From Pratylenchus scribneri (taxonomy: Eukaryota > Nematoda > Chromadorea > Rhabditida > Pratylenchidae): 64,000 nucleotides of DNA. Positions 1 to 10,849 of the stretch are shown piece by piece (positions within the stretch are counted from its first letter, which is position 1; each line of letters starts with the position of its first letter). A program made the translations under genes and the position numbers. Where the stretch lies: assembly GCA_030063045.1 (NCBI GenBank), contig JAQSEB010000136.1:62001-126000 (forward strand). The letters are read 5' to 3'. Below the pieces are notes generated by a model that had not been told where the DNA came from, searched no databases, and worked only from the letters and a program-made list of their open reading frames with translations.

Positions 1-364
1 TTTGTGAACAATCAAATTCAGAATTTTCTTTAATCGAAACAAGGGCATTCACTGGTCCAAACATACGTCGGCAAACAACCACCAATTTGCGCCTCCCTAA
101 AATTGCCCGCGGCAGCGAAAAATTTGGATTTTGTAATAGCCGCGCAGCGAAAAATTAGGTCTAAAAATGGCCCCGATAGAGGAAAATTTAAGCTAAAATT
201 AGGCGCGCAGCGAAAAATCAGAGCCAAAATTAGCCGCGCAGCGCAAAATTTTAATAATTTCTAGAAAATTGGTCAAAATCAGGCTTTATCAGGCTTTTTC
301 GGCCATCAGGTTTTTTCAGGCAAAACCCCAAAAATCAGGGAAAACCAGAAAAATAAGGTATTCT
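1..364. repeat. Dispersed repeat with short GCGCAGCGAAAAAT motifs
   Basis: No gene is visible. The motif CGCGCAGCGAAAAAT recurs several times between about 130 and 250, followed by short CAGGCTTT/CAGGTTTTTT runs. A related motif (GCACAGCGAAAATTTTTAGCC) lies inside the hAT-type element near 30.7 kb, so this is probably transposon-derived DNA. Confidence 0.45.
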
Positions 365-942
365 GAGATCCCTGGTCCTACATAAAAATTCAATTAATTT
401 TAAAATTAATAAAAATGCTTTCAAAAAATATTGAGATTTTTACAATCTATTTGATTAATAATAAATTCAGTTTTGACTGAAAAGCCAGTAATTTAAATGA
501 TTGGACAGTGGTGGGATTCGAATTTTTCCTCCAAAATTTTGAGAAAAGCATTTACCAACTGAGCAAAATGAACTCCTTTTTGATAAGGCCCTTCGATTTT
601 GGGCCGATGTGTATTAATAAAATAAAAATACTGTAAAATAAAATATAAAGTTGGTACTTGATGTACTTCTTAGTTCTTTTTATTGAAACATTTAAATACA
701 AAACAATAATAATTTCTTAAAAACCCGGCCAAAATCTGCCGGGTCCGGGCCCGGCCGGGCCCGGTCCAAATTCGCCGGGCCCGATGCCGGGTTTTATTTT
801 TAAAATTTTTCCGGGCCGGGCCCGGATCCGGGCCCGGCCAAAACCCGGAACCCGGCAAAACCCGGGAATTTCCCAAAAATGCCGGGTCCGGGCACCGGGC
901 CCGGCAAAACCCGGCCCGGGCCCGGCCCGGCTCCGGACTCTA
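365..942. mobile_element. 5'-truncated copy of the GC-rich hAT-type element (full copy at 30230-31242)
   Basis: From about 372 this stretch matches 30517-31242 closely and ends with the same terminus, CCGGACTCTA. It carries the same block of CCGGGCCC-type repeats and the same tRNA-like stretch (GGATTCGAA at 515-523, CCAACTGAGCAAA on the same side). The left 285 bp of the full copy, with its TAGAGTCCGG terminus, is missing here. The 274-bp nested insertion present at 30.65 kb is absent, so this copy shows the empty site. Confidence 0.75.
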
Positions 943-984
943 CTTTAAATTAAAAAATTGGGAAATATTAATTTCCAAAAAATA

Positions 985-1195
985 ATTAATTTACCCAAAT
1001 TTTTCATGTTGAAAAATTATTATTTTTTGAGACCATATAACTTGGCCATAACTAGGGCTCAGGTTTAGGTTCAGGGCAGGATGGGATTAGGGGTTAGAGA
1101 CTCTTAAAGAAGTTTAATTAGGCCAAGTTATATGGCCTCAAAAAACGATTATTTTATATCACAAAAAATTTGGGTTAATTAATTATTTTTTGGTC
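985..1195. repeat. Fold-back element with AACTTGGCC arms
   Basis: The left arm (about 985-1053) and right arm (about 1122-1195) are near-reverse complements: each runs through TTAATT, CCCAAATTTTT, a TTATT block and GGCCAAGTTATATGG. The centre contains CTAGGGCTCAGGTTTAGG-like text. No coding potential is visible. Confidence 0.65.
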
Positions 1196-1237
1196 AAATT
1201 TATAGGGAAATATTTAAAATGTAGAAAAAAAAACATT

Positions 1238-1520
1238 CAAAATGTATAACGGTTTAGTTGGTTTGCCCAAAATTTACAAACCATACACCATTGGAAAGAG
1301 CTCGTCAAGACGCATCGAATGGTATATAATTTGTCATGGTTTAATTGGTTTTGAACCAAAACCCATATGATGATGGTTTAAGTGGTTTAAAACCCTTAAT
1401 TTTTGATCAAATCAAACACAAACAAACTATATATCAATCGACGCGTCTTGACGAGCTCTATCGAATGGGTATATGGATTATGGATCTAGGACAAACCATT
1501 AAACCGATAAAATCTTTTCG
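1238..1520. repeat. Fold-back element, family FB1
   Basis: The inverted arms contain the FB1 core: AGCTCGTCAAGACGC followed by ATCGAATGGTATATAAT and TGTCATGGTTTAATTGG, then the reverse complement around 1437-1470. At least ten related elements lie in this window, mostly in introns. Limits are approximate. Confidence 0.75.
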
Positions 1521-1589
1521 CCATTTTCAATGTTTTTCCCGAAAATTAAATACCATCCAAAAAAATTAATTTTTTTTTTTCAATTGCAG

Positions 1590-3700
1590 ATTTTACGGAT
1601 GCATGCCTAATGATCACTTCCTTCATTTTAATACAAATCATTCCGACCATTTTTATGCTCTTTCTGGTCTGGTTGTTTCGTCCACGCGGCAATCTAAAGC
1701 AGGAGCATGCACAAATTGTAGTGGCGCAACCAAAAATCACATTCGGCCAATTTTTGGGTGAATATTTGCCATCTGTGGAGGTTTGCGCTTTTTTTTGATA
1801 GAAAATAAGTTAAAGAGAAAACATTTTTTGTCGACAAATTTGCATTCTTTTGTCGACGAATCAGTTTATTGAGTATAACTTTTAGTGCTTGATCCTAGAC
1901 CCATAAACCTTGTACTCAATCGACAGTGCTCATCGAGACGCGTCGATTGATATATAGTTTGTTGGGATTTGGCCAAAAATTAAGGGTTTTAAACTACTTA
2001 AACCGTTTATGGGGTTTGGTTCAAAACCAATTAAACCATGACAAATAATACATCAATCTGCGTCTCGTTGAACTCTATAAAATGGGATAAAGTTTTGGGT
2101 CAAGGATAAAACACTAATGAGTGATTGTGTTGTCGACAAAAGAAACCGATTTTTGTCGACAAAAAACACCGCAGCACCCAATTAAGAATAGGGTAGAAGA
2201 ACTCTCGTGGAATTAAGAAGGGAAGGGGTACGCCCCATTTTGTCACCGACCGTTTTGTCGCCGTTAAATAACTCATCAAGGTGTGAACCAATTTAAATGA
2301 TTTTGTTATCAAATTAAAGAGCAGATTCTTGGCAATTCAATGATGTTAATTTTATTTAGCTTGGTTTAGAATTGATGGAGTTATGGCCAAAAAAACATTC
2401 AAAATGACATTTACTATGGATTTGCGAAATTTTCAGTGGTTTTTTGTGAAAAACTATGGTTTTATGGCCATAACTCCATCAATTCTGAACCAATCTAAAT
2501 AAAATTAACATCATTCAATTACCAAGAGTTTGCTCTTTAATTTGATACCAAAATCATTTATTAGTTCACACCTTGATGAGTTATTTTTAACGGCAACAAA
2601 TCGACCTGCAACAAAATGGCTTGGCGACAAACTAGCCGCGACAAACCGGCCGGCGACAAATAGTCCTTTGTTCCCAGGGGAAGAGTACCTCAAGAAGAAA
2701 TATGTAGATGATAGAGTTAAGAAGAATTGTTCATGGGAATAAAATAAGTAAAGTAAATAAGAATAGGAAGTGTTTCTTTCCCAAAAATAATTTTAAATAA
2801 TTCCCCTTTTCTCATACAGGTTGACAAAATTATCTATTTTCGCTCGAAGAGATTGCTTATTGCCCTAATTCGCCCAGGTGCTCTGATCAATGAAGAACCG
2901 GTAAAAAAATAAAATGAATTTAATTTCATAACTAAATCAGTTCACTGGGCCCGGTGTGCATACGAAATTGGCAATTCCAGCGCCAAAACTTTTTTTAAAC
3001 ACATTTATCCGGGCCGCCGAAAGTACAATTGGTTTGAAAGTTTCAATCCCAGTCATCAAGGGCGAACTTGTATACAATAAAAGGTTTAATATTTAATAAT
3101 TAGAATAATTAGTTAAAAACAGAGCTATGATAAATTAAGGTTACTATTTTTGCAGAAAAAACAGTTTTTCCCATAAAATTTTTGACTTATAATAAATCAA
3201 AAACCGATTTTAAACCCCAAAAACCTTACACCATTTTGTAGATCTCATTGAGAGGAATCGAAGGGTGTATAAAATGTCAGGTTTTGATCGAAAATTAAAG
3301 TTTTAAAACCAAAAATTGAAATATGGTTTAAACGGTTTAATATTAATTAATTTTGGCCAAACTATAACAAATTATATACCATTCGATTCGTCTCGATGAG
3401 ATCTACAAATTGGTACCAGGTTTGTAGTGTCTAAAACCAGTTTCGGATTTATTAGAAGTCTAAAAGTAAAAACTTTTTGTCGAAATTCCTTTTTTAAAGC
3501 TTCAAAAATTATGGTTTTAAAAATTAAAGTGAATAAGAAAATAAATTTAAAATATTTTTTCCATTTCCAGCAATAGAATATTCTACTATTTGTGCGCATT
3601 TTTTCTCATGATTCTTATGCAAATTCTTTGGGCACGTTTTACGGTCAAAACATACTTCAAAAAATGGTTCCGTGTTGTGGCCCGAAATTCAAAAGGATGA
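1590..3700 (+). CDS. FtsH_ext-only, paraplegin-like membrane protein, copy 1 (5' end not found)
   Basis: Exons seen: 1590-1780, 2820-2900, 2941-3083 and 3571-3700 (TGA at 3698-3700); all phases agree. The product has a membrane segment (FILIQIIPTIFMLFLVWLF), then ITFGQFLGEYLPSVEVDKI and LIALIRPGAL, a loop ending SIPVIKGEL, a second membrane segment (FYYLCAFFLMILMQILW) and a short basic tail. This order matches the FtsH extracellular domain between the two membrane helices of mitochondrial m-AAA proteases (paraplegin, AFG3L2). In those enzymes a AAA ATPase and zinc peptidase follow; here a stop comes 22 codons after the second helix. The exon pattern is the same as in copy 2 downstream (3947-8733). 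The 5' exons that copy 2 has (targeting peptide, linker) are not found upstream, so the gene either continues left of the window or has lost them. Function is inferred only; the protein cannot be a protease as read. Confidence 0.7.
1820..2170. repeat. Fold-back element FB1 with outer TTTGTCGACAAA arms, in intron 1
   Basis: The FB1 core arms (GCTCATCGAGACGCGTCGATTG near 1928 and its reverse near 2060) are flanked on both sides by TTGTCGACAAA-type palindromes at about 1828-1857 and 2132-2162. It lies inside the first intron of the FtsH_ext copy 1 gene. Confidence 0.7.
2225..2670. repeat. Fold-back element, family FB2
   Basis: Two arms of about 155 bp are reverse complements. The left runs TTTTGTCGCCGTTAAATAAC, TCATCAAGGTGTGAAC, then AAAGAGCAGATTCTTGGC and ATTGATGGAGTTATGGCC. 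The right carries the same in reverse from GGCCATAACTCCATCAAT to GGCAACAAATCGACC. It sits in intron 1 of the FtsH_ext copy 1 gene. Related decayed copies occur near 6.4, 35.9, 37.4 and 56.5 kb. Confidence 0.75.
3140..3480. repeat. Fold-back element FB1 in intron 3
   Basis: Inverted arms begin with the TTTTTGCAGAAAA/AAAACTTTTTGTC regions and contain GATCTCATTGAGAGGAATCG near 3241 and TCTCGATGAGATCTACAAA near 3390. It lies between the third and fourth exons of FtsH_ext copy 1. Confidence 0.7.
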
Positions 3701-3946
3701 ATGTCCAAAAAAGCAAAAAAAGTGATTAGTTTTACATTGTTGATTTGATGAATTTTTAAATGCAAATTTTATTATCATTTATCAACTTTTTTTATATTTG
3801 TATAAAATTTATTACATTTCCATTTTTCGAATATTTACACATTTAATGATTAATCCATTTAAATGAAATTATCTTTTATATTTATTAATAATATAATTTA
3901 ATAATTAATAAATATTCAGTTTTGTTTACATAATCCATTGGTCAAA

Positions 3947-6900
3947 ATGTATTGTCTTCTAAAATTGTCTACAACCAATTTTTTGAGAAATGCCAGCCAA
4001 AGCCAACATCAAATGCTCTACCATAGAAATCATCGCAATTCGCTGTTTTTATACCATCCATTTCGAACATATCATTCATTGAAAACAAACAACAATGCAA
4101 AATGCTGCCTTCTCATGGACAATTTGGCCAATAAAAAATGCATTTTAATACGTAATTATTTAATAACTTTACTAAAAATTTTATCCAATTCTTTAAAAAA
4201 ACTAAAATATAAGCCTAAAAAATTATGCTTGATTTAAGGAAAATATTTTCTGCAGAAAAAAAGTTTGACTTCTATTAAATCAGGAACCGGTTTTAAACTC
4301 CAACAAATTTTATATCATAATGTAGATCTCATCGAGACGCATCGATTGGTATATAATTTGTCATGGTTTTGGCCCCAAAATTAAAAAGTTTAAAATCAAA
4401 AAAACTGGAAAAATGGTTTAAACGGTTTAATAATACCCTTTAATTTTGGGCCAATCCATGACAAATTATATACCTATTGATGCGTCTCGATGAGATCTAC
4501 AAAATGGTATAAGGTTTGTGGGGTCAAAAACCGGTTACTCATTTATTAGAAGTCAAACTTTTTTTCTGCAGAAAAATACTTTTTATTCTGCAAAAATAGT
4601 AACCTTTAAGGAAATATTTAGAATTATTAATATTATAAAAATATTTTCAGAATCACGCGGACTTCGATTCAAAGTCAGCACCAACGAGAAAACGCCCAAC
4701 AATTGTTCCAATTCCACGGATGACAATAAGGTCACGGACAAAATGGATTCGCAACAATTGTTGTCCAAATTCGAATCAAAATTTGCTGAACGAAGATATT
4801 ACTGTGCCCATCCGATAAAATATGTTTTGATTAGTCCAGTTCGAATAAAAATGTTTTTGGATGAATTCAACGAAGAACATGCAAAAAGTGGCTACAAAAT
4901 TGAATGGGATATTTGGCGAGGTGTGTTTAAAAATAATTAATTTTTAATTGATGACTATGGTTTGGTAAAAATTAAAAGAGAATTAAACAATTTAAACCGA
5001 TTTCCATTTTGGTTCAAAACTAAATTTGTAAAACGAGAAAAGTTTTTTTGTCCATAAGGTATAACTTTGTTAGTGCTTGTTCCTTGACCCATAAACCTTT
5101 AACCTTATATCCAATTTATAGAGCTCATTGACTGAGACACATCGATTGTATATTGTTTGTCCGAGTTTGGTTTAAAACTAAAAAGTTATAAACCAAAACC
5201 AAATAAAGTTTAAAAGGTTTAATACTTTGAATTTGGCCAAACCTTAGCAAATGAAACATTAATCGGTGCATCTCGATGAGCTCTTTATATGGTTTTTAGG
5301 TCTAGGATAAGGTACTAAAAATTTATACTCAAAAAACTGATTTATGGACAAAAAAAACCGCAACCTTTTAAAACTAAACCAGTAATCAATCGATATTTCT
5401 AGTCAGCACTACTATCGATTTCGATTCTGGTATAGGATTTTTAGATAGTACACCGGTATAATATTTTCGACAATTTCACTGATGTTTTCCTTTATATAAA
5501 ATATGTACTTACTACTTATTACAGATTACCTTTGTGCAGATTTTTTAACCCTCAAAATTAGCCTATGTTAAGCTACGTTCACACAAATGGATCCGATGCG
5601 TCGAAGAGGAGTAGGAATTTTGGCTATTTTTTCTCTTGACCAAAAATAATTTTTATATCAAAAGATAGAGGACACTTTCTGCATCGGATAGGCTAATTTT
5701 AAAAAAAAATATAGGGATGACTCCGTCGATTCTGCCCCCAAAATTAGTCTAAAGATTTTACCTTTACCCCAAAAATAGTGTTTTTTTTTTACCATTTTAA
5801 AATCAAATATAAATTATAAAATAAAAAAAATCTCAAAAAAAATTTGTAAATTCACATAGATAATTTTATAAAATAAATTAAATATAATCTCCATAAATTC
5901 ATTCATTACAGCACTTCGCAAATTCATCCTAATCCAAATGATCTCACTTGTTTGTATTGATATTTTCCTGTCCAGTCTGCCGCGTGGCAATGTGAAGCCA
6001 GAGCATGCCCAAATTGTGGCGCAACCACAAATCACTTTCGACCAATTCATGGAATACTATTTACCATCTGGAGAGGTAGGGGGCGGAAAAGGGTAAGCGA
6101 CGGTCCCAATTGAGTGTTTTTCGCTGTGTTCTGCGATTTCGCAGCGATTTTTCTGGTCCCAATAAGCTTTTTTAGCGCAGCGGTGCATCGCAGCGGCAAA
6201 ATTTTCTTTCCCTCGACCGAGGGAAACTTCTGCGTTAACGCAGAAAAAAGCACACTATTTTCTTATCTTTTCCTCTCTCTTATGGCCGCTGCGCTCATTT
6301 TAATGGAGGCTATTGGGACCAGTTCTGCGTTGTGCGCTAAATTTTCTGCGATGCCGCAGAACGCAGCGGCAGCTATTGGGACCGAGGCTTAAGCGACGGT
6401 TTGTGGCGGGCCAGTTTGTTGCGAAATGCGAACTAGTTTTTGTTTTTATAACTCATCGCAAACTGAACCATTTCGAAAGTTTTTATATGCATTTGATAGA
6501 TCAATCCATTATCTATCGAATGATATAAAAACAATATTATAATATGTTAAATTGAGAAAGTTATGAGCTATTTAATAAAAGTGGGCTAAATGGTGTCAAT
6601 TTTGAAGGTTTTTAATTTTTAAAAAATGTAAAAATATGTTTTATAATTTGTTTTTTATATGGGCTTATAGAGAATTTTTTCCTTTATTAAATGTTATACA
6701 TTCTAAAGCATTCATTAGGCGCTGTGCTATTAGTTTTTCGCCACAAAACGGCCGCGCCACAAACCATCCCGCTCCGGTTGAAAATTTTTAAGAATTCCCC
6801 ATTTTTCTTATGCAGATCGATAAAATTATCTATTATCCACAAAAACGCTGCATAGTCGCCCTAATTCGCCCAGATGCTCTGATCAATGGAGAACCGGTAA

Positions 6901-8733
6901 AAAAATGTGGGACTTAATTCTTCCTTTAATTTGGCTGAATCTAGCCTCTAATTTTGCGAAAAATGGTTTTTTGTCCATAACTTGGTAAAATTTTTGTCTA
7001 TCAAAATATATATAATATAATATACCATTCGATAGCCCACAAAAAGCTATTAAATGCAATTTAGTTCATTTAAATTGGCCCATTGGGGCCACGGAATTAT
7101 GGCCAAAAAACACACTATCACAAAAATGGCCATAACTCAACAAATTTATGGCCAAGCCCTAGCCCTAACCCTAAAAAAGTTTCCAAGGAAAAACAAAAAT
7201 AGTCAAATTAGAGGCTAAATTCAGCCCAATTAGAGGAAGTAGTAAGCTTTTTGTTAAAAAAAAATAAACAATTTAACGCTAATTTTAGGATGTCAATTAA
7301 TTTACCCATGAAACAGGCACTTATTTTTGGATTTCACTTTTTAGTCGATTTGGGGGGGGGAGGGTACCAAGTTCAAAATTTGAAAAAATTTGGTTTTTAT
7401 TACATTTTTCTACAATTTTCAGGCCATGAAATTTTTCGTGCTAAAGTAATCTTTTTTTTTGAGACCATAAAACTTGCTTGGCCATCAGAATATTTAAGAT
7501 TATAATTAGATTTAGAGTAAATATTAAATTGGGTGCTAAGCTTTAAGCAGCATGAGATTTAATAGGAGTCCAATTTGCCCTGAAACGAAAAATCACGATT
7601 AAATAAATTCAATAATTTTATAATTTTCACAAATTCAGTTCAAAGGGCCCGGTTTGCATGTTCAAATGGATGCCCATCGTGTGCCACTATTTCTATTAGA
7701 ACATACAATTCGGGAAGAGGAAAATCGATTTGGTTTGAAAACCCCAACCACAATCATCCGTGGCTATGTTGAATGCAACAGGGCGTAAGTAAATGCTTAT
7801 TTAATATGTAAATATAGCAACCTAAAATAGGCAAAGGGTGGTATAAATATAAATAAGGGTGATTCTACTCTACAATAGTATAAAAGCTAATTTAAATTTT
7901 TCATTTAAATTTGAAATAATTAGAAATAACTTATGGGAAATATTGAAAATTGCGAAAAGAATATTGAAAATTGCGAAAAGTTTATAACGGTTTAGTGGTT
8001 TGCCAAAAATTCACAAACCATATACCATTGGTTAGAGCTCGTCAAGACGCGTCGATTGATATATAATTTGTCATGGTTTAATTGGTTTTGAACCAAACCC
8101 TCACATAGATGCTTTAAGTGGTTTAATTCCCTTAATTTTTGATCAAACCACGACAAAATATATACCAATCGACGCGTCTTGACGAGATCTATCGATTGGG
8201 TATAAGATTTGGGGGTCTAGGACAAAAACGGCTATAAACTTTTCGCAATTTTCAATGTTTTTTTTTCGCAATTTTCAATGTTTTTTTTTCGCAAAATTAA
8301 ATAACATCCATAATTTATATTTATTATAATAAATATTAAATTTTGTATAAAAATTATAAAAAAATCTTAAGTTTCTCCAAAAATGTTTGGTTTTTTGTTT
8401 TTCCAAACATTTTGTGTTTTTGTTTTATTTCTATTTTAAAATTATTTAAATTTAACTGAAAAAAAACAAACAAATTTAAATTATCATTCACACCAATGTG
8501 GATCGACCTAGAACATATTAATGACACCAATTAAATCTTAAAAAAATTTCAAATCATTTTTAAATTTACTATTTTTCAGGGAATTCTTTTTTCGTTTGTC
8601 GGCAATATTTTGTGTTGCTCTCATGTATGGAATTGGAATACAATTTTATGCTCTTAATAAAATATTGGACAAACAATTTTGGCGTGTTATTCCAATAAAC
8701 CCGAAATGTGGAATGAAGAAGAAAGGAAGATAA
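3947..8733 (+). CDS. FtsH_ext-only, paraplegin-like mitochondrial membrane protein, copy 2
   Basis: Exons 3947-4151, 4651-4920, 5912-6075, 6816-6896, 7639-7784 and 8580-8733 join in phase to give 339 residues. Residues 1-66 are rich in Arg, Ser, Asn and His with almost no acids, as in a mitochondrial targeting peptide. Residues 69-158 are a polar linker. A membrane helix lies at about 163-181, ITFDQFMEYYLPSGE at 199-213, IDKIIYYPQKRCIVALIRP in exon 4, and a second helix at about 293-315. The protein stops after a Lys-rich tail (CGMKKKGR). The middle part follows the FtsH_ext domain of m-AAA proteases, which sits in the intermembrane space; AAA and M41 peptidase domains are absent, and none is seen in the 3 kb downstream. 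It is paralogous to copy 1 in tandem: exons 3-6 match it in length and sequence. A role as a regulator or decoy subunit of the m-AAA complex is a guess. Exon 1 is the least certain part, though its donor phase fits exactly. Confidence 0.72.
4245..4590. repeat. Fold-back element FB1 in intron 1
   Basis: The arms start TTTTCTGCAGAAAAAAAGTT and end with the reverse, and contain GATCTCATCGAGACGCATCG near 4325 and TGCGTCTCGATGAGATCTAC near 4480. This is one of the best-preserved FB1 copies. It lies in the first intron of FtsH_ext copy 2. Confidence 0.8.
5035..5355. repeat. Fold-back element FB1 in intron 2
   Basis: Inverted arms with TTTTTTTGTCCATAA/TTATGGACAAAAAAA ends and the FB1 core (GAGCTCATTGACTGAGACAC near 5120; GCATCTCGATGAGCTCTTT near 5268). 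It lies between exons 2 and 3 of FtsH_ext copy 2. Confidence 0.7.
6094..6397. mobile_element. Non-autonomous element with 8-bp target duplication TAAGCGAC
   Basis: The inserted block 6102-6389 begins GGTCCCAATTGAG and near its end carries ATTGGGACC in inverted orientation. It is flanked by perfect 8-bp direct repeats TAAGCGAC at 6094-6101 and 6390-6397. The interior has many CGCAGCG/TCTGCG palindromes. An 8-bp duplication is typical of hAT elements. It lies in intron 3 of FtsH_ext copy 2. The terminal repeats are not quite symmetric, since the right end has an extra GAGGCT. Confidence 0.65.
6405..6775. repeat. Decayed FB2-like fold-back element
   Basis: The ends GGTTTGTGGCGGGCC and GGCCGCGCCACAAACC are inverted, and the interior contains AACTCATCGCAAACTGAACC, resembling FB2. 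The match is weaker than at 2225-2670. It lies in intron 3 of FtsH_ext copy 2. Confidence 0.5.
7975..8290. repeat. Fold-back element FB1 in intron 5
   Basis: Core arms: GAGCTCGTCAAGACGCGTCG near 8035 and CGACGCGTCTTGACGAGATC near 8169. The flanks are short tandem copies of ATTGAAAATTGCGAAAAG and its reverse (7939-7985 and 8235-8290). It lies between exons 5 and 6 of FtsH_ext copy 2. Confidence 0.75.
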
Positions 8734-9165
8734 CAACAATTATTGTTGATGGATATTTAAAATCAATTGATAGTAAATTTTGTTTATTTCTTTCATATTT
8801 GAACATAAAATTTACATATAATTTGAATTCATTAATTTTTTTTACATTCTTTATGAAATAATTTGCATTTCTTTTAATTTTAAAATTTTAAAAAAATACA
8901 CGCTATTTTCAAATTTTAATCATTTTGATTACTCTTTTCTTTATGTTTTCCATTTATATCTATAATAAGCAATAGGAATTTCTCTAAGAAATATTAAATC
9001 AATAGAAGAAAATAATTAATTTTATAGCCTAGATATAGTGGATTGAATTTTTAGAGGCTCGGGATGGCCTCAATTTTTTAGTGGATTTCCATTCAAATAA
9101 TTTTAAATTGATCATTTATTTCTTTCAATTGTTGGAAATTTACAATCTTTAAATTTATGACACAG
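8734..9165. other. AT-rich 3' flank without a visible gene
   Basis: This is the 3' flank of FtsH_ext copy 2. It is AT-rich with no open frame of coding character and no clear repeat. Confidence 0.5.
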
Positions 9166-9352
9166 CCGTAGACAGGAAGATGTCTCCGGCACTGCTTGTG
9201 CCGTAGACAAGAAGATGTCTCCGGCACTGCTTGTGCCGTAGACAAGAAGATGTCTCCGGCACTGCTTGTGCCGTAGACAAGAAGATGTCTCCGGCACTGC
9301 TTGTGCCGTAGACAAGAAGATGTCTCCGGCACTGCATGTGCCGTAGACAAGA
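9166..9352. repeat. 35-bp minisatellite, about 5.3 copies
   Basis: The unit GTAGACAAGAAGATGTCTCC-GGCACTGCTTGTGCC repeats almost without change. It contains internal inverted parts (GGCAC...GTGCC and AGACA...TGTCT), so each unit can fold. Because 35 is not a multiple of 3, all minus-strand frames read the same peptide in rotation; this is not taken as a protein. Confidence 0.9.
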
Positions 9353-9923
9353 AGATATTTCCATTGAGTTGCCATTAAAATTGAAGAGTGCAAGGACAAA
9401 ATTCATCACAAAGAGCTACTTCCTTGTGAGCGATTTAATGGACAAAAATTTGAACAGTGGCCAAATTGGCCTCGCATTTAATCAAATTCAAAAGACAATG
9501 ATGGAAATCATAATTTTTTAAAATATTATTCCCCACCAATTTGCCTTCATTTCCCTTCCTAATAAGCTAATACTTAAGCGAACCTATCTTTCCCTCCATT
9601 CCTTATGGGCCCACTTTTGGCCATGAAATTGATTTTATTATAATTGATTTCATCGATGGCAGAGGGTTCGGCATTTAAGGGTTTGGCAATACCCATTAGC
9701 AAAATAGGGTCCTGCCTCTCAAATGGAATGATTATTCCGGTTAGTTTTTGTGTTTTCCAAAAAAAAAAGATTGTATTTCATTCCGATGGATTTGTGTTTG
9801 CGACAGGAGTTCAGTTTTCATCTAAATTAAAGCGAAAATATTTTAACTTATTATTTTTTAAATTGAAAATGTATTTTTAAATAAATTGATAATGTGGAAT
9901 TAAGTGATGGTAAAATTGGTTCA
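9353..9923 (+). other. Possible exons of an unrecognised gene, interrupted by a fold-back element
   Basis: Short open stretches look weakly coding: 9366-9521 (encoding SYFLVSDLMDKNLNSGQIGL), about 9640-9740 (ending before a possible donor GTTAGT at 9741), and beyond the fold-back element 10731-10840 (encoding FGIIKGPLKRLLDRKIWMEE and a stop). They could be one gene broken by the insertion at 9923-10690, but no family is recognised and the joins are not established. Confidence 0.2.
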
Positions 9924-10690
9924 TAGGTCCCAGACTCGAAATCATACAAATGATATACCATTCGATAGAGCTCGACGAGTTGTATAAGAATATGCAAAAA
10001 AATTTGCGCGGCAACGACTTTTGGCCAAGTTATGGCCATTAAAAAGGATTTTTTCCATAAAAGCGAAGGGTCCCCCCTATGGGTCGAAAATTTTTAAAAT
10101 TTGTTTTTGGCCATATTATAGCTCATTCGACGCGGCTCGATGAGCGGAACACGAATCTGCTATCCTTTTTACATAAAACTCGAAAATAAAAAAGTTATGG
10201 CCATTTTAGTCTCGCTGGAATGTGTTGGAACTGCGGAGGAATGTAAGAGTGGACTCCGGAGTGTGCGTAGCCGAAGCGCGGGAACTGGACGGGCTTGTGG
10301 CGAGCGCAGCGAGCCGCAAGCTCGTCTGGTCGCGCGGAGGCGGAGCACACGGAGGAGCCCACTCTGAAATGCCCACCGGAGCAGTTCCAATCCGTATTTC
10401 CTTTGCGCGACTGTAACTTTTTTATTTTTGCGTTTTAGGCTAAACCAATAATATTATCGTAACCAGCTCGTCGAGACGCGTCGATTGATATATAATATGG
10501 CCGAAAAATATTTTTGAACTTTTTTGACCCAAGGGGGGACCCTTCACTTTTGCGATTTTCTAATGGCCATAACTTGGCCGAAAGTCGTTGCCGCGCAAAT
10601 TTTTTTGCATTTTCTTATACAACTCGCCGAGCTCTATCGAATGGTATATCATTTGTATGATTTCGAGTCTGGGACCTATGAACCTATTTT
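9923..10690. mobile_element. Large fold-back element with GC-rich core (copy A)
   Basis: Outer arms of about 165 bp (9923-10090 and 10525-10690) are reverse complements: CATAGGTCCCAGACTCGAAA, GAGCTCGACGAGTTGTATAAG, GCGCGGCAACGACTTTTGGCC, AAGGGTCCCCCC. A second layer holds FB1-like CTCATTCGACGCGGCTCGATGAG. The centre (about 10205-10410) is a GC-rich block, itself a hairpin: AGAGTGGACTCCGGAGTGTGC pairs with GCACACGGAGGAGCCCACTCT. The same core occurs at 14.2-14.45 kb and 20.08-20.28 kb with different arms. Confidence 0.8.
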
Positions 10691-10849
10691 TCTTTAAGTG
10701 ATTTTCAATGGTTTATTTTCATTTAAGAATTCGGAATCATCAAAGGTCCATTAAAGAGATTGTTAGACAGAAAAATTTGGATGGAAGAATTTTTGAGAGG
10801 AATAAAGAGTATTTTGCCTTGAAGGGAGTGAATTAAAATCGATTTGAAG

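Noticed and set aside
490..580. tRNA gene on the minus strand (TGCTCAGTTGGTAAATGC ... TTCGAATCCCACC)
   Set aside because: The box motifs are real, but the stretch lies inside a repeated hAT-type element (second copy near 30.9 kb) and the stems do not form; it is a tRNA-derived part of the repeat.
10140..10416. Overlapping Arg/Ser-rich frames in the GC-rich core
   Set aside because: Similar frames appear on both strands and in all three copies of the core; they reflect composition, not a protein.
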